A stretch of 64,000 nt of DNA, taken from the NCBI RefSeq assembly GCF_009900745.1, contig NZ_WXVU01000004.1:203267-267266 (forward strand), written 5' to 3'. A model generated the notes under the pieces. It was given only the letters and a program-made list of their open reading frames with translations, made no database searches and was not told the DNA's origin. Each line of letters opens with the position of its first letter. Position 1 is the first letter of the stretch. Positions 18,249 to 26,182 of this stretch are shown piece by piece. Made by a program: the position numbers and the translations under genes. Source of the stretch: Chryseobacterium sp. c4a. GTDB lineage: Bacteria; Bacteroidota; Bacteroidia; Flavobacteriales; Weeksellaceae.

Positions 18249-19013
18249 TTATAGAAACATTCCCCCTGAAGCTTCAATTCTTTGTCCGTTAATCCATCTG
18301 GCATCTTCCGTACATAGAAAAGCAACAACTCCACCAATATCGTCAGGAAGCCCTACTCTGCCTAAGGCTGTAGATCCGGCTACCATATCATTGATCTCTT
18401 TATTATCTCTTACTCTTCCGCCGCCGAAATCCGTTTCAATGGCTCCCGGAGCAATTACATTGGCTTTTATTTTTCTTGATCCTAATTCTTTAGCCATATA
18501 TTTGGTAAGCATTTCTACTCCTGCTTTTATGGATCCATACACAGAAGAACCTGGTGTGGCAAATCTTGCCAATCCTGAAGAAATATTAATAATTCCTCCT
18601 CCTTCATTGATGAAAGGCAATAGTTTTTGGGTAAGGAAAAATACGCCTTTAAAATGAATATCCACCATATCATCCATCTGTTCTTCCGTCACCTCAGTAA
18701 TGGGTGAATACAAAGCTGTTCCTGCATTGTTAACAAGATAATCGATATCTGAACTTCCAGTTTCTTTCTCTAAATGCTCCGTTACATTTTTTACGAATCC
18801 GTCAAAGGTTTTACGGTCTTTGGTGTCCAGCTGAAACGCCACTGCATTTCTGCCCAAAGCTTTTATTTCTTTAACCACTTCTTCAGCCTCTTCTTGATTG
18901 CTTCTATAAGTAATGATTACATCAAGTCCCTTTTGAGCAATTTTAAGAGCTGAATTTTTTCCCAAACCTCTGTTCCCTCCGGTTACCAATGCTACTTTTG
19001 TCTTTGCTTTCAT
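18249..19013 (-). CDS. SDR family oxidoreductase
   Basis: A 254-residue classical SDR that starts MKAKTKVALVTGGNRGLGKN. NNAGTALYSP, INISSGLARF and YGSIKAG (YxxxK) are in the expected order, and the C-terminus VAFLCTEDARWINGQRIEA is typical. The frame's upstream ATG at 19049 is less likely. It lies 87 nt downstream of an AraC-type regulator on the same strand, which probably controls it. Confidence 0.85.
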   Translation of the reverse strand: MKAKTKVALVTGGNRGLGKNSALKIAQKGLDVIITYRSNQEEAEEVVKEIKALGRNAVAFQLDTKDRKTFDGFVKNVTEHLEKETGSSDIDYLVNNAGTALYSPITEVTEEQMDDMVDIHFKGVFFLTQKLLPFINEGGGIINISSGLARFATPGSSVYGSIKAGVEMLTKYMAKELGSRKIKANVIAPGAIETDFGGGRVRDNKEINDMVAGSTALGRVGLPDDIGGVVAFLCTEDARWINGQRIEASGGMFL

Positions 19014-19100
19014 ATTTTTTGTTATTTTAATACGACAAAGTTGGTTCATTTATAGCAGAAAGTATTTACCTCAATCAATCCAAAATTTGTAAAATTCAAA

Positions 19101-20039
19101 TCAAGAACGAAATTCCAAAGGGGTAAACGCTGTTTTTCTTTTGAAAAAGTTTGAAAAATGAGCTATTTCTTCAAAACCTAATGCATAGGATATTTCTGAA
19201 ACAGTCCATTGGGTTTGCTTTAAAAGGATCTTAGCTTCCTGAGCAATACGGTCACTAATTAATTCCGTGGTAGTTTTTCCGGTATTTTCTTTTAATCTTC
19301 TATTGAGATAATTAACGTGTACTGAAAGCCTTTCTGCAAAGTCGTTTGCTGTTTTCAGCTGTATCCTTTGCTCCCTTGATTCAATAGGAAACTGTCTTTC
19401 CAGTAATTCTATAAATAGAGAGACTACTCTCAGGGAGGCATCTTTTGTCATTGAGATTTTGGTGGCAGGCTGCAGCTTTTGTCCGAAATGAATCAATTCC
19501 CACACATAATTCCTGATCAGGTCGTATTTATATATATAGTCTGAAGCAATTTCCTTTTTAATTTTTTTAAAAAGAAACTCTATTTCATCCGCCAGTTCAT
19601 CCTCAATCTCGAATATAGGAACAGCTCCAGGCTGAAAAATAGGCAGACTTTCCAAATTGCTGTAGGATGCATTTTTAATAAAAAAGTCTTCTGTAAATAC
19701 ACAAAAACTCCCGGATTGGTTATCATCTTCAGGTACCCAATGATAAGGAACTTTAGGGGTAGCAAACAAAAGTGCATTTTTTTCTATGGAAATGGTCTTA
19801 TCGGCATATTCTGCCCTATTCTTACCTCTGATCAGGCTGATCTTATAATATTTTCGTCTATTATAAGGCATTTCAGATGTTGTTTTTGCTCTTTCGAGAG
19901 TTTGTGCAATATCAAACACATTAAAGTGTCCAATATCTTTGTGAAGCCCCTTAGGAAAAAGTTCTTCCAGGTTCTTGCCTAATTTGGCAGTCATTTCGCT
20001 ATAAAAATCTTCCAATGAAGCGTGGACTATTTTTTCCAT
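19101..20039 (-). CDS. AraC family transcriptional regulator
   Basis: A 312-residue protein with an N-terminal cupin-like sensor region (YNRRKYYKISLIRGKNRAEY ... FATPKVPYHW) and a C-terminal AraC helix-turn-helix (FAERLSVHVNYLNRRLKENT and YALGFEEIAHFSNFFKRK). It is a paralogue of the regulator at 57279-58190 along its whole length. It sits upstream of the SDR gene on the same strand and divergent from peptide cluster 2. Confidence 0.85.
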   Translation of the reverse strand: MEKIVHASLEDFYSEMTAKLGKNLEELFPKGLHKDIGHFNVFDIAQTLERAKTTSEMPYNRRKYYKISLIRGKNRAEYADKTISIEKNALLFATPKVPYHWVPEDDNQSGSFCVFTEDFFIKNASYSNLESLPIFQPGAVPIFEIEDELADEIEFLFKKIKKEIASDYIYKYDLIRNYVWELIHFGQKLQPATKISMTKDASLRVVSLFIELLERQFPIESREQRIQLKTANDFAERLSVHVNYLNRRLKENTGKTTTELISDRIAQEAKILLKQTQWTVSEISYALGFEEIAHFSNFFKRKTAFTPLEFRS

Positions 20040-20119
20040 CCCTAATTATTTGTAAAATTCAAAGATACAAAGTTGATTTTTAATCTGAATAAAATACTTA
20101 TCTAATTTTTTTCTACACC

Positions 20120-20154
20120 AAGTGATATACATATCATTATTTTCACTACATTAG
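20120..20154 (+). promoter_or_regulatory. Conserved upstream element of peptide cluster 2
   Basis: AAGTGATATAC (20120-20130), a 9-base gap and TTTTCA (20140-20145), then TACATTAG, 64 bp before the ATG. Layout matches that before cluster 1, so both clusters probably share a promoter type. Confidence 0.5.
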
Positions 20155-20183
20155 TATTTAATAACTTACTAAAAATCAAAACC

Positions 20184-20375
20184 ATGGAAAGCCAAACCCT
20201 ACCATTTGGAAAAAAATTGAACAAAAAACAATTAAAAACAATTCAGGGTGGAATGCTTAATTGCTTTGATCATCAATTGTGTGAAAACCCACCATGCGAG
20301 TCCAGTGGTTCTCGTTGTACGATTACATCTTCGTTCTGTGCCCAGGAAGAATGCAGACCAAAGCACCCTTATTAA
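20184..20375 (+). CDS. Double-glycine-leader Cys peptide, cluster 2 gene 1
   Basis: A 63-residue peptide with leader KKLNKKQLKTIQGG and a core with MLNCFDHQLCENPPCESSG, RCTITSS and a final CAQEEC. It has six cysteines and resembles cluster 1 gene 2 (both keep CTI before the end), so these two are the closest pair between clusters. Confidence 0.8.
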   Translation: MESQTLPFGKKLNKKQLKTIQGGMLNCFDHQLCENPPCESSGSRCTITSSFCAQEECRPKHPY

Positions 20376-20406
20376 ATTTTATTACATCTAATTTAAAATC
20401 TATACT

Positions 20407-20595
20407 ATGAAAAATGCAAAAAAATTAAACAAAAGAGAATTAAAGACGATTAGAGGAGGATTACTTGACTGTATACGACCTGTATTATGTCCGATTCAGC
20501 CATGCGAACCTTCATCTGATCCTTATGGCTGTACTATTATTTCACCTGCTTGTGCTCAAAAAGAATGCAGACCAGGGCCAATTCTTATAGATTAA
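20407..20595 (+). CDS. Double-glycine-leader Cys peptide, cluster 2 gene 2
   Basis: A 62-residue peptide with leader KKLNKRELKTIRGG and a core LLDCIRPVLCPIQPCEPSSD followed by GCTIISPACAQKEC. It is closely similar to the preceding gene, which suggests recent tandem duplication. Confidence 0.8.
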   Translation: MKNAKKLNKRELKTIRGGLLDCIRPVLCPIQPCEPSSDPYGCTIISPACAQKECRPGPILID

Positions 20596-20622
20596 TCATC
20601 AATTTCATTAAAATATAATGCT

Positions 20623-20778
20623 ATGAAAAATATAAAAAAACTAAACAAGAAAGAGCTAAAGTCCATTAAAGGAGGATTACAAATGTGTCTTGATCCTGAA
20701 ACAAGACGCTGTATAGATACAGGAATAAGATGCGCTGAAAGAGAGTGCAGATACGTTCCTGAACCTCGATATGATTAA
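20623..20778 (+). CDS. Double-glycine-leader Cys4 peptide, cluster 2 gene 3
   Basis: A 51-residue peptide; it is short, so it is easily missed by gene callers. The leader KKLNKKELKSIKGG is followed by LQMCLDPETRRC, then RCAEREC. Four cysteines with the C-x4-C end. The core CLDP matches cluster 1 gene 1 and the next gene. Confidence 0.75.
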   Translation: MKNIKKLNKKELKSIKGGLQMCLDPETRRCIDTGIRCAERECRYVPEPRYD

Positions 20779-20800
20779 TATCCATTAAAATAGAAAAACC

Positions 20801-20971
20801 ATGAAAAAACAAAACTTAAACAAGGGAAAGAAACTGAACAAAAAAGAATTAAGATCAGTCACCGGTGGTCTCATGAGATGCCTTGATCCAGCAACAGGCT
20901 TATGTACCTCTATTGGTCTAGGCTGTTTCGAAAGACAATGCAGAATCATCATAGATCCACCCATAGAATAA
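20801..20971 (+). CDS. Double-glycine-leader Cys4 peptide, cluster 2 gene 4
   Basis: A 56-residue peptide with leader KKLNKKELRSVTGG and a core LMRCLDPATGLC, then LGCFERQC. Four cysteines with C-x4-C. The N-terminal MKKQNLNKGKK resembles cluster 1 gene 3. A terminator follows 30 nt later. Confidence 0.75.
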   Translation: MKKQNLNKGKKLNKKELRSVTGGLMRCLDPATGLCTSIGLGCFERQCRIIIDPPIE

Positions 20972-21001
20972 ACATATACCTTATGTTATTTTTATAATTT
21001 G

Positions 21002-21031
21002 AGCGCTTTCATTCATTTGAAAGTGCTTTTT
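21002..21031 (+). terminator. Terminator of peptide cluster 2
   Basis: AGCGCTTTC pairs with GAAAGTGCT (one G:T pair) across an 8-nt loop, followed by TTTTT. Confidence 0.75.
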
Positions 21032-21059
21032 ATATGAATAAACAGGCTACCTTATCAAT

Positions 21060-22136
21060 TTATATAATATATCCGCCAATCACTTTAAGTACCCAATTTT
21101 CATTTTCATAGTCTGCAGAATAATCATTTTTAAAATAGCTTCCTACTTTATAAATATAAAAACTGTCTGGATTCTTCTCATTCTTCTGTATTGGAGAGAT
21201 CACTTCATCGATAATATCTGACACACTGGTATAATAAGTCTGCTTATTTTTATCCTCGGGTATAAATAGTACCTTCTGTACTGGATTAATCTGATGGAAA
21301 TAGTCACAATCACTTTTATACACCTGAAATTCAAAGTTCCTTTTTTCAGAATCTATGGAAGGATTAGGTAACAATGACTCATACAGACGAGTAAACTTAC
21401 CCTTTGATGATGTAAACATAGGATTCATATCCTCAAAATCGTTGATTCCATCACCATCTGTATCTTTCCGGTTGGGATTTAACCCAAAACTATTCTCAAA
21501 AATATCATTATAACCATCCTGATCGGAATCCAGCATCAGATCTTTTAATTTGATTGTAAACAATTTGCCGTCTTCAATCACTGAATAATCTTTATAATTA
21601 CTAGGATCTTTTGATTTTCTCGGACTCACCAAGCTTCCTTTAACCTGGAGGTAGCCTCCCAGAACAAATAGATTCTGCTGAGTTCTATTAACATAATACT
21701 GGTTGGGACTTAATCCTAAAAAATAGGCAAAGGTCTTATTATTTTCTATCTTCAACAACCAATATCCGAGTTTGTTAAACCCGAGCCCATATATAATATT
21801 TCCAACTTGTTGTTGAGCAAAACATAAAAACTGATTGGAAAATCTTTCATTGAGTATCGTAAAGTTATTTCCTGATGTCTCCCCTTCTTTTTGTGAGTTT
21901 TCTGGTTGTTTAAGAAATTCAGCTCTATCTGTTACAAAATCCCGGTATGCTGTAAGATTGTTAATTTCAAGATACTTAGGTTTTTCTGCTAGGATTTGTT
22001 TTAGAGTATAAGGTTGGAAAGTCTTATTCACCATTACAACATTTTCTGCATTCATCTTATCGACGAAACACTTATCTTCAATAGATTTTGAACATGAAAA
22101 AAGGAAAGCTATGATGAAAAAATAAGAGACTCTCAT
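21060..22136 (-). CDS. Lipoprotein with thrombospondin type 3-like calcium repeats
   Basis: About 358 residues. Signal peptide with lipobox near LFSC (C15) when started at MRVSYFFIIAF. Around the middle it has LDSDQDGYNDIFENSFGLNP and KDTDGDGINDFEDMNPMF, Asp-rich calcium-binding repeats of the thrombospondin type 3 kind. The flanking parts are not recognised. It is probably attached to the cell surface or periplasmic face. It is convergent with peptide cluster 2, and no functional link can be shown. Confidence 0.7.
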   Translation of the reverse strand: MRVSYFFIIAFLFSCSKSIEDKCFVDKMNAENVVMVNKTFQPYTLKQILAEKPKYLEINNLTAYRDFVTDRAEFLKQPENSQKEGETSGNNFTILNERFSNQFLCFAQQQVGNIIYGLGFNKLGYWLLKIENNKTFAYFLGLSPNQYYVNRTQQNLFVLGGYLQVKGSLVSPRKSKDPSNYKDYSVIEDGKLFTIKLKDLMLDSDQDGYNDIFENSFGLNPNRKDTDGDGINDFEDMNPMFTSSKGKFTRLYESLLPNPSIDSEKRNFEFQVYKSDCDYFHQINPVQKVLFIPEDKNKQTYYTSVSDIIDEVISPIQKNEKNPDSFYIYKVGSYFKNDYSADYENENWVLKVIGGYII

Positions 22137-22160
22137 GGGTATCATTTTACACATCAATGC

Positions 22161-22200
22161 AAAAAACGCTCCCAAATTATATTATGGAAGCGCTTTTTTA
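22161..22200 (-). terminator. Terminator after ychF
   Basis: GCGCTTCC and GGGAGCG form a stem with a small internal mismatch on the minus strand, then TTTTTT. It lies 24 nt past the ychF stop. Confidence 0.6.
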
Positions 22201-22223
22201 TAAACTAACTTTAATATTTTTTC

Positions 22224-23315
22224 TTATACGTTGAATCTAAAGTGCATGATGTCACCATCCTGAACGATATATTCTTTACCTTCTACAGAAAGTTTTCCGG
22301 CTTCTTTTACTTTTGCTTCAGTACCGTAAGTCATATAATCATTATACTTGATTACTTCTGCACGGATGAACCCTTTTTCAAAGTCTGTGTGAATTACTCC
22401 GGCAGCCTGAGGAGCCGTCCATCCTTGTCCGATAGTCCAAGCTCTTACTTCTTTTACTCCGGCAGTGAAATAAGTCTGTAGTTTTAAAAGATCATATGCT
22501 TTTCTGATCAAACGGTTTACTCCTGGTTCTGTAAGCCCTAGTTCATCAAGGAAAATTTCTCTTTCTTCAAAAGTCTCCAGTTCATTGATGTCAGCTTCAA
22601 TCTGAGCAGCAAGTACCACAACTTCCGCTCCTTCATTTTTAGCCATTTCCTCGATCTTAGCAATCCAATCGTTTCCGTTTTTAATAGAATTTTCATCTAC
22701 GTTACAAACGTAAAGCACCGGCTTGTTTGTTAAAAGCTGAACTTCACCAATGATAGAAGCTGTCAAATCATTGGTTGCAAATTCTCTTGCATTTTTTCCA
22801 TCTTCAAGGAATTTTTGCAAATTCTGAAGGGTTTCGTAAGTAAGGATATCTTCTTTCTTACCAGATTTGATGAATTTTTTAGCTTTTTCAACTGCTTTTC
22901 CTACTGTTTCAAGGTCTTTCAATTGAAGTTCGATATCAATAATTTCTTTATCTCTTAACGGATCTACCGAACCTTCTACGTGAACGATATTTCCATTATC
23001 AAAACATCTTAAAACGTGGATGATCGCCTCACACTCACGGATATTTGCTAAGAACTGGTTCCCCAATCCTTCTCCTTTGCTGGCACCTTTTACAAGACCT
23101 GCAATATCAACGATTTCAACTACAGCTGGTAAAACTCTCTCAGGTTTTACGATTTTCTCCAATTCAAATAATCTCTGATCTGGTACAGATACTGTTCCCA
23201 GGTTTGGCTCAATCGTACAGAAAGGATAGTTTGCTGATTGAGCTTTTGCGTTGCTCAGACAGTTAAAAAGAGTTGATTTACCTACATTCGGTAAGCCTAC
23301 GATTCCACATTTCAT
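22224..23315 (-). CDS. ychF: Redox-regulated ATPase YchF
   Basis: A 363-residue Obg-related P-loop ATPase that binds the ribosome. G1 is GLPNVGKST at the N-terminus, the G3 region is VDIAGLVKGASKGEGLGNQF, and NVDE replaces the usual NKxD, which explains ATP preference in the family. The C-terminal TGS domain (FTAGVKEVRAWTI ... VQDGDIMHFRFNV) is intact. Confidence 0.97.
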   Translation of the reverse strand: MKCGIVGLPNVGKSTLFNCLSNAKAQSANYPFCTIEPNLGTVSVPDQRLFELEKIVKPERVLPAVVEIVDIAGLVKGASKGEGLGNQFLANIRECEAIIHVLRCFDNGNIVHVEGSVDPLRDKEIIDIELQLKDLETVGKAVEKAKKFIKSGKKEDILTYETLQNLQKFLEDGKNAREFATNDLTASIIGEVQLLTNKPVLYVCNVDENSIKNGNDWIAKIEEMAKNEGAEVVVLAAQIEADINELETFEEREIFLDELGLTEPGVNRLIRKAYDLLKLQTYFTAGVKEVRAWTIGQGWTAPQAAGVIHTDFEKGFIRAEVIKYNDYMTYGTEAKVKEAGKLSVEGKEYIVQDGDIMHFRFNV

Positions 23316-23410
23316 ATTGTAAAATTCAAAGTTTAAGGTTTAAAGTTGGAAGTTCAAAGTATAAGGTTCAATATTTTCACCTTATTGTTGATTCCTGAAC
23401 TTTCAGCGTG

Positions 23411-23418
23411 CAAAGATA
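23411..23418 (-). promoter_or_regulatory. -7 element upstream of ychF
   Basis: TATCTTTG on the minus strand, about 96 nt before the ATG. The leader between them contains degenerate AAAGTTCAAGGTT-like repeats. Confidence 0.45.
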
Positions 23419-23443
23419 GTGAATTTTAAGGGAGTTTCATAAT

Positions 23444-23474
23444 AAAAAAATCTGTCAGCATTCTGACAGATTTT
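23444..23474 (-). terminator. Ferritin gene terminator
   Basis: A perfect 12-bp stem, AAAATCTGTCAG with CTGACAGATTTT, with a 4-nt loop and a T-run on the minus strand, 28 nt after the ferritin stop. Confidence 0.85.
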
Positions 23475-23502
23475 CAAGCAGTTTTTGCTTCACCGATAAC
23501 TT

Positions 23503-24054
23503 TTACGGATTACTGCCCGTAGCTTCCTGAGCCAGTGGCACATCATTCGGTGCTTCTTGTAAAGTTTTATCTAAAGTAAATAAAGACTCATCTGTAGCTC
23601 TGTCGCCGCCTGCAATTTTTAATTTATCAATCAGGTTCTGAGCTAATGTTTCTTCTTCGATCTGTTCTTGTACAAACCACTGCATGAAATTCCATGTGGC
23701 CCAGTCTTTCTCTGCCATGGAAAGATCTACAATTTTGTAGATAGCGGTTGTATTATCCACTTCATGTTTGAAGACACCATCAAAGCAAGCTGTCAGTGTT
23801 TTGGGATCGGCTGGAGGAGCCGGAATGGCAGTCACTTTGGGTTTTCCGCCTCTGTTTAAAATGTACTCCATGAATTTGATGGAATGGTTTCTTTCTTCCT
23901 GGGCATGGCGATACAGAAAATTAGCAATTCCCTGATAGCCTTTGTCATCTGCCCAAATTCCATACGATAGAAAAATGTGTGATGCATGAATCTCCTTGTT
24001 CATCTGATCACTAAGTGCTTTTTCCACATTTGCGGAAAGTCTGTTAGTATTCAT
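23503..24054 (-). CDS. Ferritin
   Basis: A 183-residue four-helix iron-storage protein of the bacterial FtnA kind. The diiron ligands lie in the helices MNKEIHASHIFLSYGIW, YRHAQEERNHSIKFMEYI and FVQEQIEEETLAQNLID. It forms a 24-mer that oxidises and stores ferrous iron in the cytosol. The C-terminal tail is longer than in E. coli FtnA. The 370-bp upstream region holds no other gene. Confidence 0.93.
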   Translation of the reverse strand: MNTNRLSANVEKALSDQMNKEIHASHIFLSYGIWADDKGYQGIANFLYRHAQEERNHSIKFMEYILNRGGKPKVTAIPAPPADPKTLTACFDGVFKHEVDNTTAIYKIVDLSMAEKDWATWNFMQWFVQEQIEEETLAQNLIDKLKIAGGDRATDESLFTLDKTLQEAPNDVPLAQEATGSNP

Positions 24055-24349
24055 AATGTTATATTTTGGTGATTATGAGAGTATTCATGCAAAAATGATT
24101 CCGTGAAAGTTTTTATTTTACTTAAAAATGGAATATTTAATTTACAACATGCTGATTTTTATCATTTTAAATCAATAATTTATAGTTGTTCTAAAATAAA
24201 AGGTAGGGAAAGCATGGTGGAATTTTTGAACATTTCTATAGTTTATTTGAAGTAACAATTAGGTATAGATTCTTCCAGAATGAAAAGGTGCATGGATAAG
24301 CTAAGTGCTAAGACTTTCTCTCCGTAAGAATTAAAATAACAGAATAAAA

Positions 24350-24376
24350 AAGGGTTCAACTAAAAGTTAAACCCTT
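24350..24376 (-). terminator. Terminator of the GHL10 gene
   Basis: AAGGGTT-AACT pairs with AGTT-AACCCTT, followed by TTTTTT on the minus strand. It lies 50 nt after the stop. The rest of 24061-24425 shows no gene. Confidence 0.75.
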
Positions 24377-24425
24377 ATTATTTATTAAAACTTAACGGTG
24401 TTTACAACATCCTTATTAGTTTTTT

Positions 24426-26042
24426 TTATTTGACTTTTTTCGCCATGTAATCACTTTCGTTTCCTAGTCTATCGATGGCTTTAATGGCTACTCCACTTAA
24501 TTTTTTACCATTTTTGAATTTAGGAATATCTTTGAAAAGGGTATCTAGTGGTAAGATTTCCGTTTGCCACACTCCGTCATATTGACTGAAAAGCACCCAT
24601 TGGAACACCTCTGAAGCATTTTTTGTACTCCATCTTGTTTGTGCAAAACTACCGTTATCTGAAATGAATAAAGTTGGAGCCTGTAATGGAACTGTTTTGA
24701 TCCATGGAGATTTAGGAATTAATGCTTTCTCACTGTATGGCCCACTTTTCAGAGCCGGAAGCATTCCCGGATTTTTAGTAAGACCGGCAATACTCCAGTG
24801 AATTTCTCCGGCATCATTTTTCAAAATCTTTCTGGAAATTTCAATCTGGTTTTTAATTTCTGTAGGACGATCATAGGTTTTGATCTCTACGGTATTTAGA
24901 CCTGGCCACAAGTGGCGTTTCATTGTATTTTCTGATTGCCACCAGTTTAACAATGCTTCAAAACCTTGGCCTTTAGAATCAATAGGCCAATATAATTGTG
25001 GGGAGAAATAATCTACCCAACCTCTGTTTAACCATAATTTAGCATCTGCATACAGCTCATCAAACTGAGAAGAACCTACAATTCCTGCCGGATATCCCGG
25101 TTTCCAGATTCCGAATGGACTGATTCCAAATCTCACATTGTTTTTTTCTGCATGAATTTCTTTATAGATACGTTCTACAAATTTATTCACATTATCTCTT
25201 CTCCAGTCTGCTCTGGATAAATTTCCGCCACTGTTTACGTAAGCATTCCATGTTGCATGATCCGGAAAATCAGCTCCTTTGTTGTACGTAGCATAAGGAT
25301 AGAAATAATCATCAAAGTGAATCGCATCAATATCATATCTTTTTACGATATCTTTTACTACATTGGATACATGATCCTGGGTTTTTGGATTTGCCGGATC
25401 AAACCAGTACATTCCATTTTTTAATCTCACTACAAGATCAGACATCCTGTTGGCCATCGACATCTTGTTCACATTTCCACCATTGGTATGATGAGCACGG
25501 TAAGGATTTAGCCAAACATGCAGTTCCAGCCCTCTTTTGTGAGCTTCTTCAATCCAAAATAATAAAGGATCATAATTAGGATAAGGTGCAGTTCCTGTTT
25601 CTCCTGTCAGAAAGTAAGACCAAGGTTCGATATTACTGGTATATAAAGCATCTGCGGAAGGTCTGATCTGAAAAATAGCTGCATTGAAGTTATTTTCTTT
25701 CAGCATATCCAGCATGGAGATTGCTTCTGCTTTCTGTTGTTCAACGGTAAGGTTGTTTTTTGAAGGCCAGTTGATATTGGCAACACTGGCAATCCATGCG
25801 CCACGGAACTCTCTTTTGATCTCCGGAAGATTGGTTCTGAAAGTCTCTTCCGTTGAAGTTCCCGGTGTAGGTTTAGTTACAACTACAGGAGGCTTTGGCT
25901 GAGAGGTATTATTATTGGTATTAGGTTTTGTTGTATTTTTAACAGGCGGAGTCTTTGTTACATTGTTCTGAGTAGAACATGAGGTGCTGTAAGACGCTAG
26001 AACTCCCAATAAAACGATAAGTTTTAGTTTACTCATTTTCAT
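24426..26042 (-). CDS. Lipoprotein glycoside hydrolase, GHL10 (family 10-like) type
   Basis: A 538-residue surface or periplasmic lipoprotein with lipobox STSC (C22) and a Thr/Pro-rich linker to about residue 65. The TIM-barrel domain has the GHL10 marks REFRGAWIASVANINWPSKN, LHVWLNPYRAHHTNGG and IDAIHFDDYFYPY. GHL10 proteins cleave denuded peptidoglycan glycan or other glycans; the substrate here is not proven. The C-terminal 80 residues look like a fibronectin-type or bacterial Ig domain. Confidence 0.88.
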   Translation of the reverse strand: MKMSKLKLIVLLGVLASYSTSCSTQNNVTKTPPVKNTTKPNTNNNTSQPKPPVVVTKPTPGTSTEETFRTNLPEIKREFRGAWIASVANINWPSKNNLTVEQQKAEAISMLDMLKENNFNAAIFQIRPSADALYTSNIEPWSYFLTGETGTAPYPNYDPLLFWIEEAHKRGLELHVWLNPYRAHHTNGGNVNKMSMANRMSDLVVRLKNGMYWFDPANPKTQDHVSNVVKDIVKRYDIDAIHFDDYFYPYATYNKGADFPDHATWNAYVNSGGNLSRADWRRDNVNKFVERIYKEIHAEKNNVRFGISPFGIWKPGYPAGIVGSSQFDELYADAKLWLNRGWVDYFSPQLYWPIDSKGQGFEALLNWWQSENTMKRHLWPGLNTVEIKTYDRPTEIKNQIEISRKILKNDAGEIHWSIAGLTKNPGMLPALKSGPYSEKALIPKSPWIKTVPLQAPTLFISDNGSFAQTRWSTKNASEVFQWVLFSQYDGVWQTEILPLDTLFKDIPKFKNGKKLSGVAIKAIDRLGNESDYMAKKVK

Positions 26043-26047
26043 AGCCG

Positions 26048-26055
26048 CAAAACTA
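26048..26055 (-). promoter_or_regulatory. -7 element of the GHL10 gene
   Basis: TAGTTTTG on the minus strand fits TAnnTTTG and lies 5 nt before the start codon, so the mRNA leader would be very short or absent. Confidence 0.45.
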
Positions 26056-26125
26056 CTTTAAATTAAATTTTAATATTTTGGATTTCCTTTTGAAAAAATA
26101 AACAATTTTTCCAATTGTTTAGAAA

Positions 26126-26152
26126 AAAAGCCCCGAAAAATTCGAGGCTTTT
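26126..26152 (-). terminator. typA terminator
   Basis: AAAAGCC-CGAA with TTCG-GGCTTTT, one mismatch, with T-runs on the minus strand. Confidence 0.75.
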
Positions 26153-26182
26153 CTATATGATATTGATTTTGAATTGAAATGA

